From Eudorina sp. 2006-703-Eu-15 (lineage: Eukaryota; Chlorophyta; Chlorophyceae; Chlamydomonadales; Volvocaceae), in assembly GCA_003117195.1 (NCBI GenBank), contig BDSI01000229.1, positions 41,829 through 105,828 on the forward strand: 64,000 bases of DNA, in the 5' to 3' direction. Position numbers and translations under genes: made by a program. Positions 9,301 to 20,323 of the stretch are shown piece by piece; the stretch's first letter is position 1, and each line of letters begins with the position of its first letter. The notes under the pieces were generated by a model. The model saw only the letters and a program-made list of their open reading frames with translations, had not been told where the DNA came from and made no database searches.

Positions 9301-12199
9301 ACATGTCTGGAGGACTCGGGGAGAGGGCAGAAGGGGTTTTGGAGCAAACCCAGATGGTGTTACGGGTCCCCCCGGTTTCCCGTCCTGGGGCTGCGTGAAA
9401 GCGTTTTCTACAAAGGGGGTGAGGGTGCTCGACAGGCCCCGCGCTGTTCGCATAAGCGAGGGTGTAAGGAAAACCGCAATGCCGCAAACCAATGTTGCCA
9501 CTGTTGGCCCTCGCCCCTGTGTGGGTATGTAGTGCGCTTGACCACCGCGCTCTGCAGGAGTCGTGTGTGCGCTTGCGGATCGTGCCGCGGTTCGTGCAGA
9601 CCTATCGGTTTCCCCTGGAGCGGCTCCTTCCGGCTGCTTCCAACCACACTGGGCCCATCCTCACCCCCCGCCCTCCCCTCTCCGCCCTCCCCTCTCCCAA
9701 CCCCGCAGGGTGACACTGTGGGCACCTTCTACGACCCCATGATCGCCAAGCTGGTGGTTCACGGACCCGACCGACCCACCGCCCTCAAGGCGCTGGTGGA
9801 GGGGCTCAGGCAGACGCAGGTGGGTGGGGGTAGGGGAAGGGGGAGGGGCACCCCTGCTCCCTGCTCATCTCCACACAGGTTTGCGTTTGCAGACAGCTTG
9901 GATCCCTAAATCCTCATATGCCTCCCACCCTTGCTGGCACTATGTGACGTGGCGTGCCACCCTTGCTGGCCCTCGGCCCTCTTACCGCGTCGCCCGACGC
10001 CGCCTAACACCACCCCACCAGCCACCACACCCCGCCCGGGCGGGCGCACTGCCGTCCGGCCTCACAGGTCGCGGGCCTGCCCACCAACGTGCCCTTCCTC
10101 ATCCGCCTGGCGACCCACCCCGCCTTCGAGGCTGCGGGGAGGGCCGACCTCAACACCGCCTTCATCGCCCAGCACCGGGAGGAACTCATGGCGCCGCAGC
10201 ACGTGCCGCCAGAGGTGGGCTTGGCCGTACAATGCGGTACGGGGGGCGTATCGGGCTGAGACACGGTGGGGCGCTGCTTACCGCACATCGTGCCCCCTGA
10301 GTGCGGGTCCTTGGCCTCTAGGTCTAGGGTGGGGAGTGGAGGCGGCGTGACTTGGAAATGGGCGGGGGCTTGCTCCAGGGAACGCGTGAACGTACGAACG
10401 TAAGGCCATGTGGCCTGTAAGGGGCATGACATTTGCTCAGCAAGGGAGGTCATAACTAACTGTCGCACCGCTGTACGGCTGCGGAACCGCTGCGGTACTG
10501 CTGCTTCTGCCGCGGCCAGGTGTCGGCGCTGGCGGCTGTAGCTCGCCACATGCTGACGATCGACAGGCAGGCCAAGGCGGAGTTGGCGGAGAGGCTGGCG
10601 GCCAAGCTGGGCCCTTGGGCGGCAGGCGATAGCAAGCGCCTCTGGCACGACCACTGTCGTACCTATGTTGTACGGCACCCGGAGGGGGGCGAAGGCGCGC
10701 GGCTGCGGATCACGCTGGTGGTTCAGGGCGGCGGGGACTTCCGGGTGAGTTGGCTGGGCTGACCCGAGTGGCGGTGGGCCCGTCATGCCCGGCTGTGGCC
10801 GGAGCCTGCGCCTTTACGTTCGCCTTCCGACGACGACGGGACCGCACCACTCGCGGCGTCCGAGGTGGCTTCCACGGACACATAAGGCCCTGAGCCTTTT
10901 GGTCTAGGGTTTACTACTAAACCCGGATGCCACCCCAACGAACGCTTTCTCGCTGTGTGCGCGCGTGCGGGTATGACCATCCAGGTCCAAACCGAGGAGG
11001 TGGCCAAGGAGGCGGCAAGCGACCATCATCATCACCACCACCACCACCACGGGGCGAGCCCTGGGGGCGCGGCGGCGGCACCGCGACCTGACGTCCCCGT
11101 CCGGGACGCGCGGCTGGTCGCCGACGACACGCTGACGGCCGAGGTCGGCGGGCGCAGGTGTACAGCGCAGGTGCTGATGTACGGCAGCGGGGCCGGTGGT
11201 GCGGGCGCGCCGGTCGAGCAGGCCCTGGACCTGTGGCTGGACGGCGAGCACTACCACTTCACGTGAGTTGCGCGAGCTGGGCCGGACAAGGAGTGCCGCC
11301 CGCCTGCAGAAAGAAAAGAAATCGGGGTTACTACTGAAATGTAGCACGTTTGATGGCGTCAATGAATGCACGGCCAGCGTCCTCCGTTGCGCCATCTGTT
11401 GGGTGGGTTGTTGCCCACACCCACCCTCACCCCCACTCAGGTGGTCGGAGCCCACCTGGAGCCGGAGAGCCGGCGCTGCGGGGGCAGCCAGCGGCGGCGG
11501 CGCCGTGGCCGCCCCCATGCCGGGTCGCGTGGTGACGGTGCTGGCGGCAGAGGGGGCGGCGGTGAAGGCGGGTGCGTGTGGGCTGGTGGCTGGTGGCAGT
11601 GCCCACTGGCGGAACACTAGGGGGCGGTGGGAGGGGCTCTTGAGGGAGGGGCTTTGTAATGCAACCGAGGGGCTGCGGCGCACGGACCTCTCAGCCCGCA
11701 CCCATAGGGGCCTCCACGCCGTGCAGCACCCACCCATCCCCCATCAGCGCGGTCCTGGGATGCGCGGTGACCTCCCTGCCTCCCGTCCGTCCGCCATTCC
11801 TTCGCAAATCTGCTGATTGCCTGCCCGCCGAACGAGGTGCGTTCACCTCTCACGCAGCGAGCCGCCCCGCGCCAGCTCCCGCCTGCCCTCGTCACCCCGC
11901 CCGCTCCCCCTGAACCCCCTTGGTTCTGGTCTTGTTTCCCTCGTTCTGACCCCTAATTTCCAACCCCTGGCCCTGCTCCCATGCGGCGCTCAACCCCAAC
12001 AATCCCAACCCCCAACCCCAACCACGCAGGCACTCCACTGGTGGCGCTGGAGGCCATGAAGATGGAGCACAGCGTGGTGGCGCCGGTGGACGGGGTGGTG
12101 GAGCAGGTGCTGGTGGCGCCGGGGATGCAGGTGGCGCAGGGCCAGGTCATGGTGGTGGTGGGCAGAAGGGGGAAGGAGGCGGCGGGGGACGCCAAGTAG
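3375..12199 (+). CDS. MCCA: 3-methylcrotonyl-CoA carboxylase, biotinylated alpha subunit
   Basis: Alpha subunit of mitochondrial methylcrotonoyl-CoA carboxylase (leucine degradation): biotin carboxylase plus biotin carrier. Proposed exons: 3375-3745, 4161-4347, 4671-4726, 5048-5164, 5584-5674, 5847-5968, 6606-6738, 8530-8698, 9157-9245, 9709-9819, 10068-10214, 10520-10744, 10985-11262, 11441-11571, 12030-12199. They total 2397 nt (798 codons plus stop) and every junction keeps phase. Visible motifs: NRGEIA (71-76), [10 protein letters not shown] (141-150), the ATP-grasp glycine loop GGGGKG (224-229), [10 protein letters not shown] (353-362), and biotin site EAMKMEH with acceptor Lys753. [10 protein letters not shown] after the EMNTRLQ region is typical of MCC rather than propionyl-CoA carboxylase. 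The N-terminus is Arg-rich and Asp/Glu-poor after residue 10, fitting a mitochondrial presequence; ATGs at 3405 and 3525 are alternative starts. Intron 3 is GC-AG. The protein is longer than typical plant enzymes, partly through a nine-His insertion (620-628). Confidence 0.94.
4727..5047 (+). other. GC-AG intron (intron 3 of the carboxylase gene)
   Basis: Exon 3 must end after gaggagag at 4726 to keep the reading frame and the family sequence EER-LVAEA. The next bases are GCGAGT, a typical GC-type donor. The acceptor is tgtgcag ending at 5047. The nearby GT at 4731 would leave phase 0, which does not fit exon 4. Confidence 0.75.
6784..6833 (+). repeat. 50-bp direct repeat, left copy (carboxylase intron 7)
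   Basis: This 50-bp sequence recurs without a mismatch at 8162-8211. The two copies bracket 1,328 bp within the longest intron of the carboxylase gene. Bases outside the two copies do not match. Confidence 0.9.
7565..7733 (+). repeat. G-rich GT low-complexity tract
   Basis: About 170 bp of runs of three to five G separated mostly by T or GT, nearly free of A and C. The pattern fits G-quadruplex formation on the transcribed gene's coding strand. It lies inside carboxylase intron 7. Confidence 0.8.
7730..7915 (-). pseudogene. Antisense coding-like fragment, unidentified
   Basis: On the minus strand about 60 codons read as a compositionally normal protein segment. It includes the stretches [13 protein letters not shown] and [20 protein letters not shown]. 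It then runs into His/Pro codons produced by the GT tract. The right side has a possible acceptor but no convincing donor follows on the left. It may be a captured exon or gene remnant. I do not recognise the family. Confidence 0.3.
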
Positions 12200-12315
12200 G
12201 TCTGCCCGCTGCCCTGGGGTCGAGGTTGCCGTGGGCGTGAGCGCGTGAGCTGGGTCTGGTGGAGTGATGTTGAGGATGGGCCCTTGGCAGGGTCTTGACT
12301 GCTTCCTATCCCCAG

Positions 12316-12361
12316 GGCAAAGAAGTATGGAGTGGCCGGGAGGGACGCGGCGGACGCGTAG
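12316..12361 (+). CDS. Possible alternative last exon of the carboxylase gene
   Basis: The stop at 12197-12199 overlaps a GTAGGT donor at 12196. A matching acceptor, tatccccag, ends at 12315, after a possible branch site in cttgact. Splicing this 120-bp intron would keep frame and replace the final residues with a 15-residue tail ending at TAG 12359-12361, giving 812 residues. Either end is possible; the intron signals are good. Confidence 0.5.
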
Positions 12362-13198
12362 TTGGAAGGAGGGGTACGGCGGGCGCAGAGTGTGAGAGTG
12401 GAGGGCTGGAGGGAGGGGACTATCTGTTGAGGCGTGAGTACCGAGACAGTCCAGGGGCGCGCCATCGTGGTGATACCGTATGATCTTGTACTGAAGAGGC
12501 AGTCGTCAGATCCAAGCCCGTAACCATTGTACTGCAGTAACCTTGCCGAGCGGGCCAGGGTCGGGCGCATGGCGCCGTGGTGAATTTCATGGTCTCTAGT
12601 TTTCATGTTGTGCTGGCCGCGTTGTACATCGAGTCGCGTTTGTATCATAGAGCGCTGGATGTGTTCTTTCTGGCTGACAGTCACCTGTACCATACACGTC
12701 CGCTGTACATAGGATTGTTATGGTGTGCAACAGCCCTGCAAGGGCAGTTCTTGAGGCGTTTTCATGTGCTGTCTGGCTGGTTTGCTGATTGCCAGGATGT
12801 CCACAGCCAAAGGGACCGTACACGACTTTGTCGCGCACCTGGGGTTGAGGCCTTGCTGTCGTGCACGAGTATGCATAGTTGCATGCGTGTCTACCATTGG
12901 TCGATAACATGTGATGCATTGTCGATTGTGGCTCGATGCGTAGGAAAACGGCGCGCTGCAGCCACGCAAATGCCACACCGGCAAAACGGCGAATTGTCGG
13001 TTGCTGGTTGTACCGCTGCTACGGATGTGGCAATTTTGATCAGGCCGCGCTCGTGGCCGAGGCTCTCATGTTTTAATATTTGCGATGTCAGTGTTCCCTC
13101 TAGTCGTTACTTGAAAGCGAATGCGGTGACGTGCAACTTACCCTTGAAAGGTTGTAGCAAGATCTTTGCCTATCTTTGGAGCAAGACTTCCTGAAACA
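12362..13198. other. Intergenic region between carboxylase and serine racemase
   Basis: It should hold the carboxylase 3' untranslated region and the serine racemase promoter. It is more AT-rich than the flanking exons. No convincing gene or repeat is seen. Confidence 0.55.
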
Positions 13199-16100
13199 AT
13201 GGAAAATGGAAAATATGCTACTAGCTTTGAAGACATACAAGCAGCTGCGGAAAGGATAGGGCCGTTCATAAACAGGACCCCAGTCATGACCTGCGGAACA
13301 ATCGACAAGCTTGCTGGTAGAAGCCTGTTCTTCAAGTGTGAAACATTCCAGAAGACGTAAGCTCGGTTATACCAGGCGCGGACTTGCGTCACTGATCAAC
13401 GCCTCGATGCCTCGACAACCGACCAGCTAACGTTACGCACCAAACTCTGGATGCTTCCAGAGGAGCTTTTAAATTTCGAGGAGCCTGCAACAGCGTTTTT
13501 TCACTTGGTGACGAGGATGCCAGCCGCGGCGTCGTGACGCACAGGTGCGTGACAGGGGCCAGAGTACCACCGATCAGTCATCGACACCACAGCACCCGCG
13601 ATATCACCGTCGCTCTCGAGAAGGAATGCGCGCCGCGAATGTGTGTCGCGCTTGTGACAAACCGGGGAACCGTCGCATCTCATTGCAACACGGGCGTTGC
13701 TGACGCACCACAAGGTGCAGCACTACACTACCTCTGCAAGCGCGTTCGAGGCGCTGATCCTCCGGCCGGGTTGCGCGCTACATTCCAGCCCGGGGCTGCG
13801 GGATTCCGTACAAGTCGGGGTATAAAATGCGTCTTCCGTCTGAGTCCTTTCCTGTTGGTGCCCCGACCCATGAATGGGTGCTGTGGCCTCCCCATCCGGT
13901 TCATTGCAGCTCTGGCAACCATGCTGCGGCGCTGGCACTCGCGGCGCAGCTGCGCGGCATCCCCGCCCACATAGTCGTTCCACAAACTACGCCGCAGTGC
14001 AAGGTGGATGCCGTCCGCAGCTACGGAGGTGGGAGCGCGGCGGGTGGGGCCCACTGCAACAACCGGGACCAGTGCAATCATGTTTGGCGGCCCGCCGCCC
14101 GAGCGGAGTCGGGGGCGGTATAGCAATCAGCTACCTACCGGCGGGCGCTGACCTCAACCCCACAACGGATTGCCGGGCGATGCCAGCTGAGCGTACCGCA
14201 CCGCTCTGGCCATGTCAGCCGCTCTCATTCTCACTGGCGGCATCTCTTGGCCAGGTGCACACCTGGTGTTACGATTTTGCAAATGCTGTGCGACCGGGGA
14301 GGAGCGTCGGCCTGCGTCTTCACCACTGGAGGGGAAGCGCGGGCTGGATAGGCGGGTCGTCTAAATCGTTCACGGCTGCATCCGGGACGCGCACCGCGGC
14401 CCCTGATGTGCTCGCCCCGTGGGTCCCCGTCCGCCCCGGAGGCGGAAAATGTCAACCAATTTCCTACACCCCCTCCGCCCCGGCAGGCCAGGTGTATTTC
14501 TGCGAGCCAACGATGGAGGCCCGCGAGGCGGCATGCGCCGAGCTGCAGGCAAAAACGGGGGCGGTGCTCGTACCGCCCTACAACTACGGGCCTGTTATGG
14601 CGGGCCAGGGCACCATTGCCCTCGAGTTCCTGGAGCAGGTAAGCAAGTCCGCAACCCTGCCTGCGCCCGGGTCTGAGCCAGGCGGTGTGCTGCTGGCCGC
14701 TGGGCTATCACCTTATCGCATCCCCCGGGATGCGGACTGCATGCTGCGGCTGCGCAGCTGCACAGTGCGCACTGCGCCGCTGACAGCTGGCTTCGCCAGC
14801 TCTTGAGGACATTTCCTGCAGTGGCGTTGTTGGTCATGGTAAAGCCGGTTGGTTCTCGCGGGGGAAAACGCGTGGTCCATATGCCACCGTGGTGTTGGTT
14901 GCCTGATCCCACACGTGTTCCCGCCCTGGCCGCCCTGCAGGTGCCTGACCTGGACGTGCTGGTGGTGCCCGTGTCCGGGGGCGGCATGATCAGCGGCATG
15001 GCGCTGGCGGCGAAGCGGATCAAACCTGACATCCAGGTGGGTGAAGGGGCGGGGCCAGCGCGGGCCCGTAGCACGGCACCAGCAAACAGGGCCCATGGGG
15101 CAGTTTGAGCAGTTTGACGCGGGGCCCCGAGCGCGGAACCGAATCAGATCCGAGCGCGACCGTAGCCATGCAGCTCCCCTCCCACGGGCCTAGCGGACGA
15201 GCCGTGGTGATGCAGGGCCTCGCGTGAGCTCCGCTGTGGCACCGCTGTGGCGCTCCCCTGAGCGGCGGCTGGCCCGACCCGCGCGCTGCGTTCCCTTTGG
15301 CCCCACCGTCCACCCTTCACTGGCCATCGGCGCGCAGGTCGTGGCCGCGGAGCCGGCGGGCAGCAACCGCTCTCCGGACGTGGCTCTGGCCAAGATTGCG
15401 GGGTGGATGGTGCCCTGCGCGCGAACCGACACGATCGCAGATGGGCTGCAGGGTGAGCGGGGCGGGGGCGGTTGGTGGCCCGGCGGCCCAAGGGTGGCCG
15501 CGCGCTGGGGCCGTACACACACCCGGACGGGCGGGTTTCATTTCTAAACACACCCGGACGAATAGCCTATGGCGGCCAGCTCTGCCAGAGTTTATCGCGG
15601 CAGCGCCGGGAGCGGATGTCAGGGCGGGTTAGGTCGCACCTAATCCAATCGACCGGTGGCGCCTGAGTCCCTGGTGCCTGGGTATCCCTTACTGGAATCC
15701 GCTGATCCGCCTCATCCGCCGCCCTTATGTGCGTCCCTGAACAGCTGCTGCTCTGCCGCAGCCGCCCCAACGGCGGTCGGGCCAGCACAGGTGCCCCGGC
15801 CCGGTCCCCTCCCCGCACCCAACCCTCCACAGTGCACCCGCCTTGCACTGCCCCCCATCCTCAGCACCCAACCCTCCACAGTGCACCCGCCTTGCACTGC
15901 CCTCCATCCTCAGCACCCAACCCTCCACAGTATCTCGCTGCCCGCTGCCCATGTGTCGAACTGGTGGTCGCCAACGGAACATGCGCAACCCTCTCTCTCG
16001 CCGCTCTCGCCGCTCTCTGGCCGCCGCCTCTTCCTCCCTGCGGTCGACTGACAGGTCGGCTGGGCGACCTGACGTGGCCCGTGGTTCGCGACCTGGTGGA

Positions 16101-16847
16101 CGGGGTGGTGGTGGTGGACGAAGAGGAGATCGTGGCCGCCATGCGGCTCCTCATGGAGCGGATGAAGGTGCGCCGGGGCGTGGGCGCCGGGCTGAGTCCG
16201 AGGCCGGGGCAGGCACGGCAGGCAGGTCCGCGCGCAGTTGCCTGCAGCCTGTGCGAGTGGCAAAGGTTGTGGGGCACGGCTCGCCCCACCTGATTGCGGC
16301 ATGCAAGCATTCGACGTCGAATCCACGTCGAAAAATTGGGACCCGGCTGCGCACTTTTAAGATGGGACGGAGTATTAACCGCGCATACGGCCAGACGCCA
16401 GCCTGGGTGCCCAGGTGCCTGCTGCGTGTCTCTCCGTTGAAGGGGGCACCGCGAAGAGCGGTTTGGGTGGGAATCTGATGGGACCGGCTGCGCACCTCAG
16501 GAGTACTGTAGGACGGAATAACCGCGCGTACGGCCCGGGCACTCAGGTGCCTGCTGCCATGAAGAGACATCGCGGAGATTGTTTGTTTGTTTGTTTAGAG
16601 AGTATTGAGACCGCAACCGGCGCCGTGCCGCCATGCCTCCCCGCGCACCCCACTCTCGCAGCTGGTGGTGGAGCCCAGCGGAGCTGTGGGGCTGGCGGCC
16701 GCGCTGTCCCCGGGCTGGGGCGCCAGCGCCGCCACGCGCGGATGCAAGCGCGTGGGTGTGGTGCTGTGCGGCGGCAACCTGGACCTGGGCTCGCGGGGCT
16801 TCTGGGACCTGTGGCTTCCGCGGGTTGAGGAGCAGAAAGAGGACTGA
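13199..16847 (+). CDS. SRR: Serine racemase, PLP-dependent fold type II
   Basis: Predicted serine racemase, which interconverts L- and D-serine and usually also eliminates water to give pyruvate. Proposed exons: 13199-13356, 13461-13544, 13910-14028, 14487-14638, 14941-15036, 15338-15452, 16055-16167, 16662-16847. They total 1023 nt, giving 340 residues, the same length as the human enzyme, with phase kept at every junction. Key features are the PLP lysine K57 in TGAFKFRGA, the SSGNH motif at 81-85 (S82 matches the re-face catalytic serine), the phosphate loop SGGGM at 183-187, and SGGN near the C-terminus. ATG 13199 follows directly from family alignment. The metal-site glutamate is present (E208), but the position expected to be Asp is R214. 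Threonine dehydratase is the closest alternative, but no C-terminal ACT domain is present. Confidence 0.94.
15817..15932 (+). repeat. 49-bp tandem repeat, about 2.4 copies
   Basis: Copies of a C-rich 49-bp unit begin at 15817, 15866 and 15915 with the shared start acccaaccctccacag. The array lies in intron 6 of the serine racemase gene. Confidence 0.9.
16341..16558 (+). repeat. Imperfect direct duplication in serine racemase intron 7
   Basis: Two related segments, about 16341-16425 and 16481-16558, share cggctgcgcac, then an accgcgc-tacgg core, then caggtgcctgctgc. They are diverged by indels and separated by about 55 bp. Confidence 0.65.
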
Positions 16848-17489
16848 GGGGAACACTACGTGTGACTGTGCTGCGATTACCATTGTGTACAAGTTACTGC
16901 AGTCACCATGTCATTTTGGGGGGGAGTGTGAGTGGCGGAGATGGCGGCAGGGGGATGACAGCTGAGATGTTCCAGCTATACTGCTCAGGTACCGTATTTC
17001 ATTGGTTGGTTGAATCGTTAGTGTGTGGGCAAGTGCGGGCATCATGCGAGATGGGGATTGCGGCTGACAAGCAGAACCAGCGGACAAGCAGCGAGAGCGG
17101 ACGGGCGAGGGGTTAAGAGCTGCGGTGCTCAGAGAGCTGATTGATTTTGCACCGAGAGGACTGCCGCCGATGATTCCCTTAAATTTACTTGGGTACAGTT
17201 ATACGTGGCCTGATACGGCACATCGACACTGATTGACAGAAGCAAGTTAAGCACGAGCAACATGCAGGAGCATACAGATGGGCTGTTTCGGGGGGCTCTG
17301 GCCATTCGGTGTACACCTTGGAGGGGGAGGCGCGAACGTGTGTTGACATAGGCAGGTGTGCGGTGTGTTGAAGCGCTGCTGCGGCCCAGACGCATCTGAC
17401 AACCATTCGCGACAAGCTGTTGGGATTACGGTATATAAGGGTGCACTTCCACGCACCGGCCTGCCGTCAACATTTCACCAAGTAAAGTG
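16848..17489. other. 3' flank of serine racemase; no gene seen
   Basis: Contains only short reading frames. A TATA-like sequence, gtatataagg, occurs at 17431-17440 upstream of the 23S-like insert, but no gene follows it. Confidence 0.5.
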
Positions 17490-17748
17490 AAACCAGTGAA
17501 ATAGTACCGTCAGGGAAAGGTGAAAAGAACCCCTGTTGGGGAGTGAAATAGACCATGAAACCGTATGCTGACAAGCAGTGGGAGCAAGTATGCTTGTGAC
17601 CGCGTGCCTGTTGAAGAATGAGCCGGCGACTTATAGGAAGTGGCTCGGTTAAGGAGTAAAATCCGGAGCCCAAGCGAAAGCGAGTCTGAATAGGGCATTG
17701 TGTGGTCACTTCTTATGGACCCGAACCCGGGTGATCTATTCATGACCA
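17490..17748 (+). pseudogene. Nuclear copy of plastid 23S rRNA fragment (NUPT)
   Basis: The segment reads as the conserved part of bacterial-type 23S rRNA corresponding roughly to E. coli positions 460-700. Recognisable stretches in order: agtaccgtcagggaaaggtg, aaaagaacccc, gggagtgaaatagacc, gcctgttgaagaatgagc, ggcgactta, gcgaaagcgagtct, atggacccgaaccc and gtgatctat. The wording matches chloroplast rather than cytosolic 25S or mitochondrial rRNA. It is too short to be functional and is flanked by nuclear intergenic DNA, so I read it as plastid DNA inserted into the nucleus. Exact ends are uncertain by about 15 bp. Confidence 0.87.
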
Positions 17749-18759
17749 CGCTACGTGCATTGCCACACTGCCATGCATGCCACCAATCCATATAACTCAG
17801 GGCAGGGCATGCCAGCCCGCTTGACTATCAGTTTTACCCCCGTCTGACCCCACCGCTACCATCTGCGCGCTCCAACCAGGCGTAGGCCCAGTCGCCGACT
17901 CCAGAACCAGCAGTCCGATGAGACACATGCGCACGACACTGAACAGCACCGCCTCTCTGAACGTCGCGCCAAGGGGATGCCTTCGCATCGTGAGAGCCCC
18001 GGAGCTGGAGAACAGCCAGCTGCACTTCACCTTCCTGCCCATGAACAGCCGATGTGGCTCACATCTGATTGGTTGCTGACGTGTGCCAGCCATCTTTCGT
18101 AACCGCGCCCAGGGAGCTCACATGAAAGCGCAATTATTCCGACGCCGGTGTCGTATCTGGCCACAGCACCACACCGCAGCCGCTACCGACAGACGCTCCA
18201 ACCGCCCAGCGCACCGGAATGAACCAAAACAACCATAATGCAACAGACAACGATGACCCCCGGGCCGACGCAAGCACCAAGACGGAGAGCAACGTAAACA
18301 ATCTCGTTTGAGCACACGAATTCCCGCACGCACCAGCCTGCTGCTTGTGAGAACATGCGGCTGTTGCGACGCAAGTACTTGATACGATCCTGTACGATTC
18401 CACAAAAGAATGCTTAGGGAAGCCAAGACCGCGCAGTCGGCGACAGACTGTACGGCCAACCAAAAGGTCGCCCCGGTCCGTCAAAGACGGCGCAAATGAG
18501 ACATCACATTCACCCTAAACCCATCCAAGAGCAAGGATCACAGAGATGCTGCAACAACCAAACAACAACACGCGGCACCAAGTCCCGAACGCCGGGGCCA
18601 CTCTCTCGGCCAGTGCGCCAATCACGGCACGTGCCAGGGGCTGGCTGATGAGCCGCACGTGCCCTACAAACGGACCCTCACAGTACGACACCCCATGGGA
18701 ATCCCGCTCTAAGAAGGCACCAATGTGGTGTCTCAATAAATCTGTTTTGACCAAACGGA
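17749..18759. other. Intergenic, no recognised gene
   Basis: The right part is expected to hold the 3' untranslated region of the minus-strand gene ending at 18760. A few frames of 60-115 codons exist on both strands without recognisable domains. The plus-strand frame starting at ATG 17919 (about 50 codons) has a plausible composition but no identifiable relatives. Confidence 0.45.
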
Positions 18760-20323
18760 TCAGCGGGCTTTGGCCTTGTGGGCGCCCTTGCGACGACTGC
18801 TCGGGCGCTTCTCCTCCAGGCGCTGCGTGTACGACAGGCCAGGAGTCGAGGGTGCCGCCGAAGCAGACGCCGCAGACGCCTTCGAATGCCAGGTCCCCGT
18901 GCCCCGATCCACAGCATTCTTTGTGCTGTACGATGCGGCAGTGACGCCGCTCCCACAGCTCTCACTCTTCACCTCGGCACCCGCCCCCGCTGACGGTACA
19001 TCACAGCACGGCGACGCCGACGTAGCTTGCGGGCGCTGCTGAGGTATCTCAGCCGTCGCCAGCACCGGCTCTGCAGGAAGCGCGGCTGCGTCGGACGCGC
19101 CCAAGGGATGCACTCCATTGGCGAGCGAGCCCGAAGTGCTCAGAAGCTGCTTGCCTCCGTCCGAAGCAGCGACCGGTGACTCCAGGGACACCACAAAGGG
19201 GGCCCCCGGGACTGCGGGCTCGTGCAGTAGCTCTGCAGCCCCATCCTCAGCGTCCGTCAGGGTGCGGGCTGACACGCCAGCAGCCGTGGCGCCAGCGCCG
19301 CCGGGGAACGCCACCTGGGTCAGCCCGGGGCCAGGGCTCACGTTGTCATCCTGCGATCCGGGTTCCACTCCAAGCTGCAAAGCGCTGGACTCGCCCCTTC
19401 GCGAGTCACTGCCGTCCGGCGGTGGTGGCGCCTCTACCTCTGCGTACGGGGAAGATGCATCCACAGAGGCTGAAGGCGCCTCCGGAACTGGCTGTACGGG
19501 AGCGGCCACGGAGGTGCGAGGCCCGTGGCTGTCCTGCTCGAGCTGTGCGTGGTGCGCAAGAGTGCAACACGGAAGCTGCTCGGCGCCGGAAGGAGCCTGT
19601 TGCACATTGGGCGTTGCAACGAATGGGGACAAGATTGAGCTTATTGCTCGACGTGGCCGCGAACAAAGCTTCGGGATTGCAACTCATACGGCGGCATTCT
19701 TCACCAAAAATTACCCGTAACGCGCTGTTGCATGTGCGCGTTGTTCCGGGCAAGTCGTTTCTGACGATGGCAACGGTCGCAACCGCCGAACATAAGCACA
19801 TCTGAGTCATGCAGACACAGGTCGCACGCGAGGCCCTACCTGGTGATGATTAGATGCTTTTGCATTTGTGATCGCCAAATGCAGTCCAGCGAGCAACAGT
19901 TGCGCTAAAACCTCAAGCAGTCCCGCACTCAGACCAGCCAAGGCGCCAGCAGCATAGAAAAGGTATCCAACGATGCCCTCCTGTGTGATATACGTCCTGT
20001 CATTTGTCGCGCATGCACCGAAGGTGTCAGTCTGTGCAGGTCTTTGCGAGCGTCCGAACCTACCCGACTTCCGGAAGCTGCTTGAAGCATCATCTTCAAA
20101 ACAAGAGGTTCAACTAACGCAAGGCCTGCACCTGCCGCAGGGGCACGAAGCTTCACGTCCACGAGTGGACTGTAACAACATGAAGATACAAATAACGTTT
20201 GTAGTCAAGAAGGTGATTATGATATGGCATTTAGTGCCATTGCTCGTTCTAAATACAGGCCTTGTACGGTACGGACGGAACGGCGGTTAGGGTTCACCAA
20301 GAGCTCAAGAACTTGATGGACAT
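18760..20323 (-). CDS. Hypothetical membrane protein, four exons
   Basis: I do not recognise this gene. It is inferred from matching splice signals on the minus strand: exons 20323-20298, 20169-20064, 19980-19840 and 19596-18760. The acceptor before exon 2 is strong (a pyrimidine-rich run ending ttacag). All phases agree and total 1110 nt, giving 369 residues. The ATG at 20323 is preceded by an in-frame TAG. Residues about 47-82 form a hydrophobic stretch (VGYLFYAAGALAGLSAG then LLEVLAQLLLAGLHLAIT), probably a hairpin or one long membrane segment. Residues 92-369 are rich in Ala, Ser, Pro, Gly and Glu, look disordered, and end in a very basic tail (RRKGAHKAKAR). Exon 3 could instead join an exon near 19760-19701 giving a 110-residue protein, or an extra exon at 19801-19715. 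The gene converges on serine racemase. Confidence 0.5.

Noticed and set aside
10905..10925. Inverted repeat gggttta-ctac-taaaccc in carboxylase intron 12
   Set aside because: A seven-base stem in an intron has no further support as a regulatory or mobile feature.
13166..13198. Upstream extension of the serine racemase frame
   Set aside because: The extension begins with TTG, not ATG; the ATG at 13199 gives the usual length and N-terminus.
17431..17440. TATA-like gtatataagg
   Set aside because: No gene starts downstream; what follows is the plastid 23S rRNA fragment.
19406..19810. Minus-strand frame of 134 codons starting with ATG
   Set aside because: It overlaps the proposed last exon of the hypothetical gene in another frame, has no domain, and its second half looks like a shadow frame of GC-rich coding sequence.
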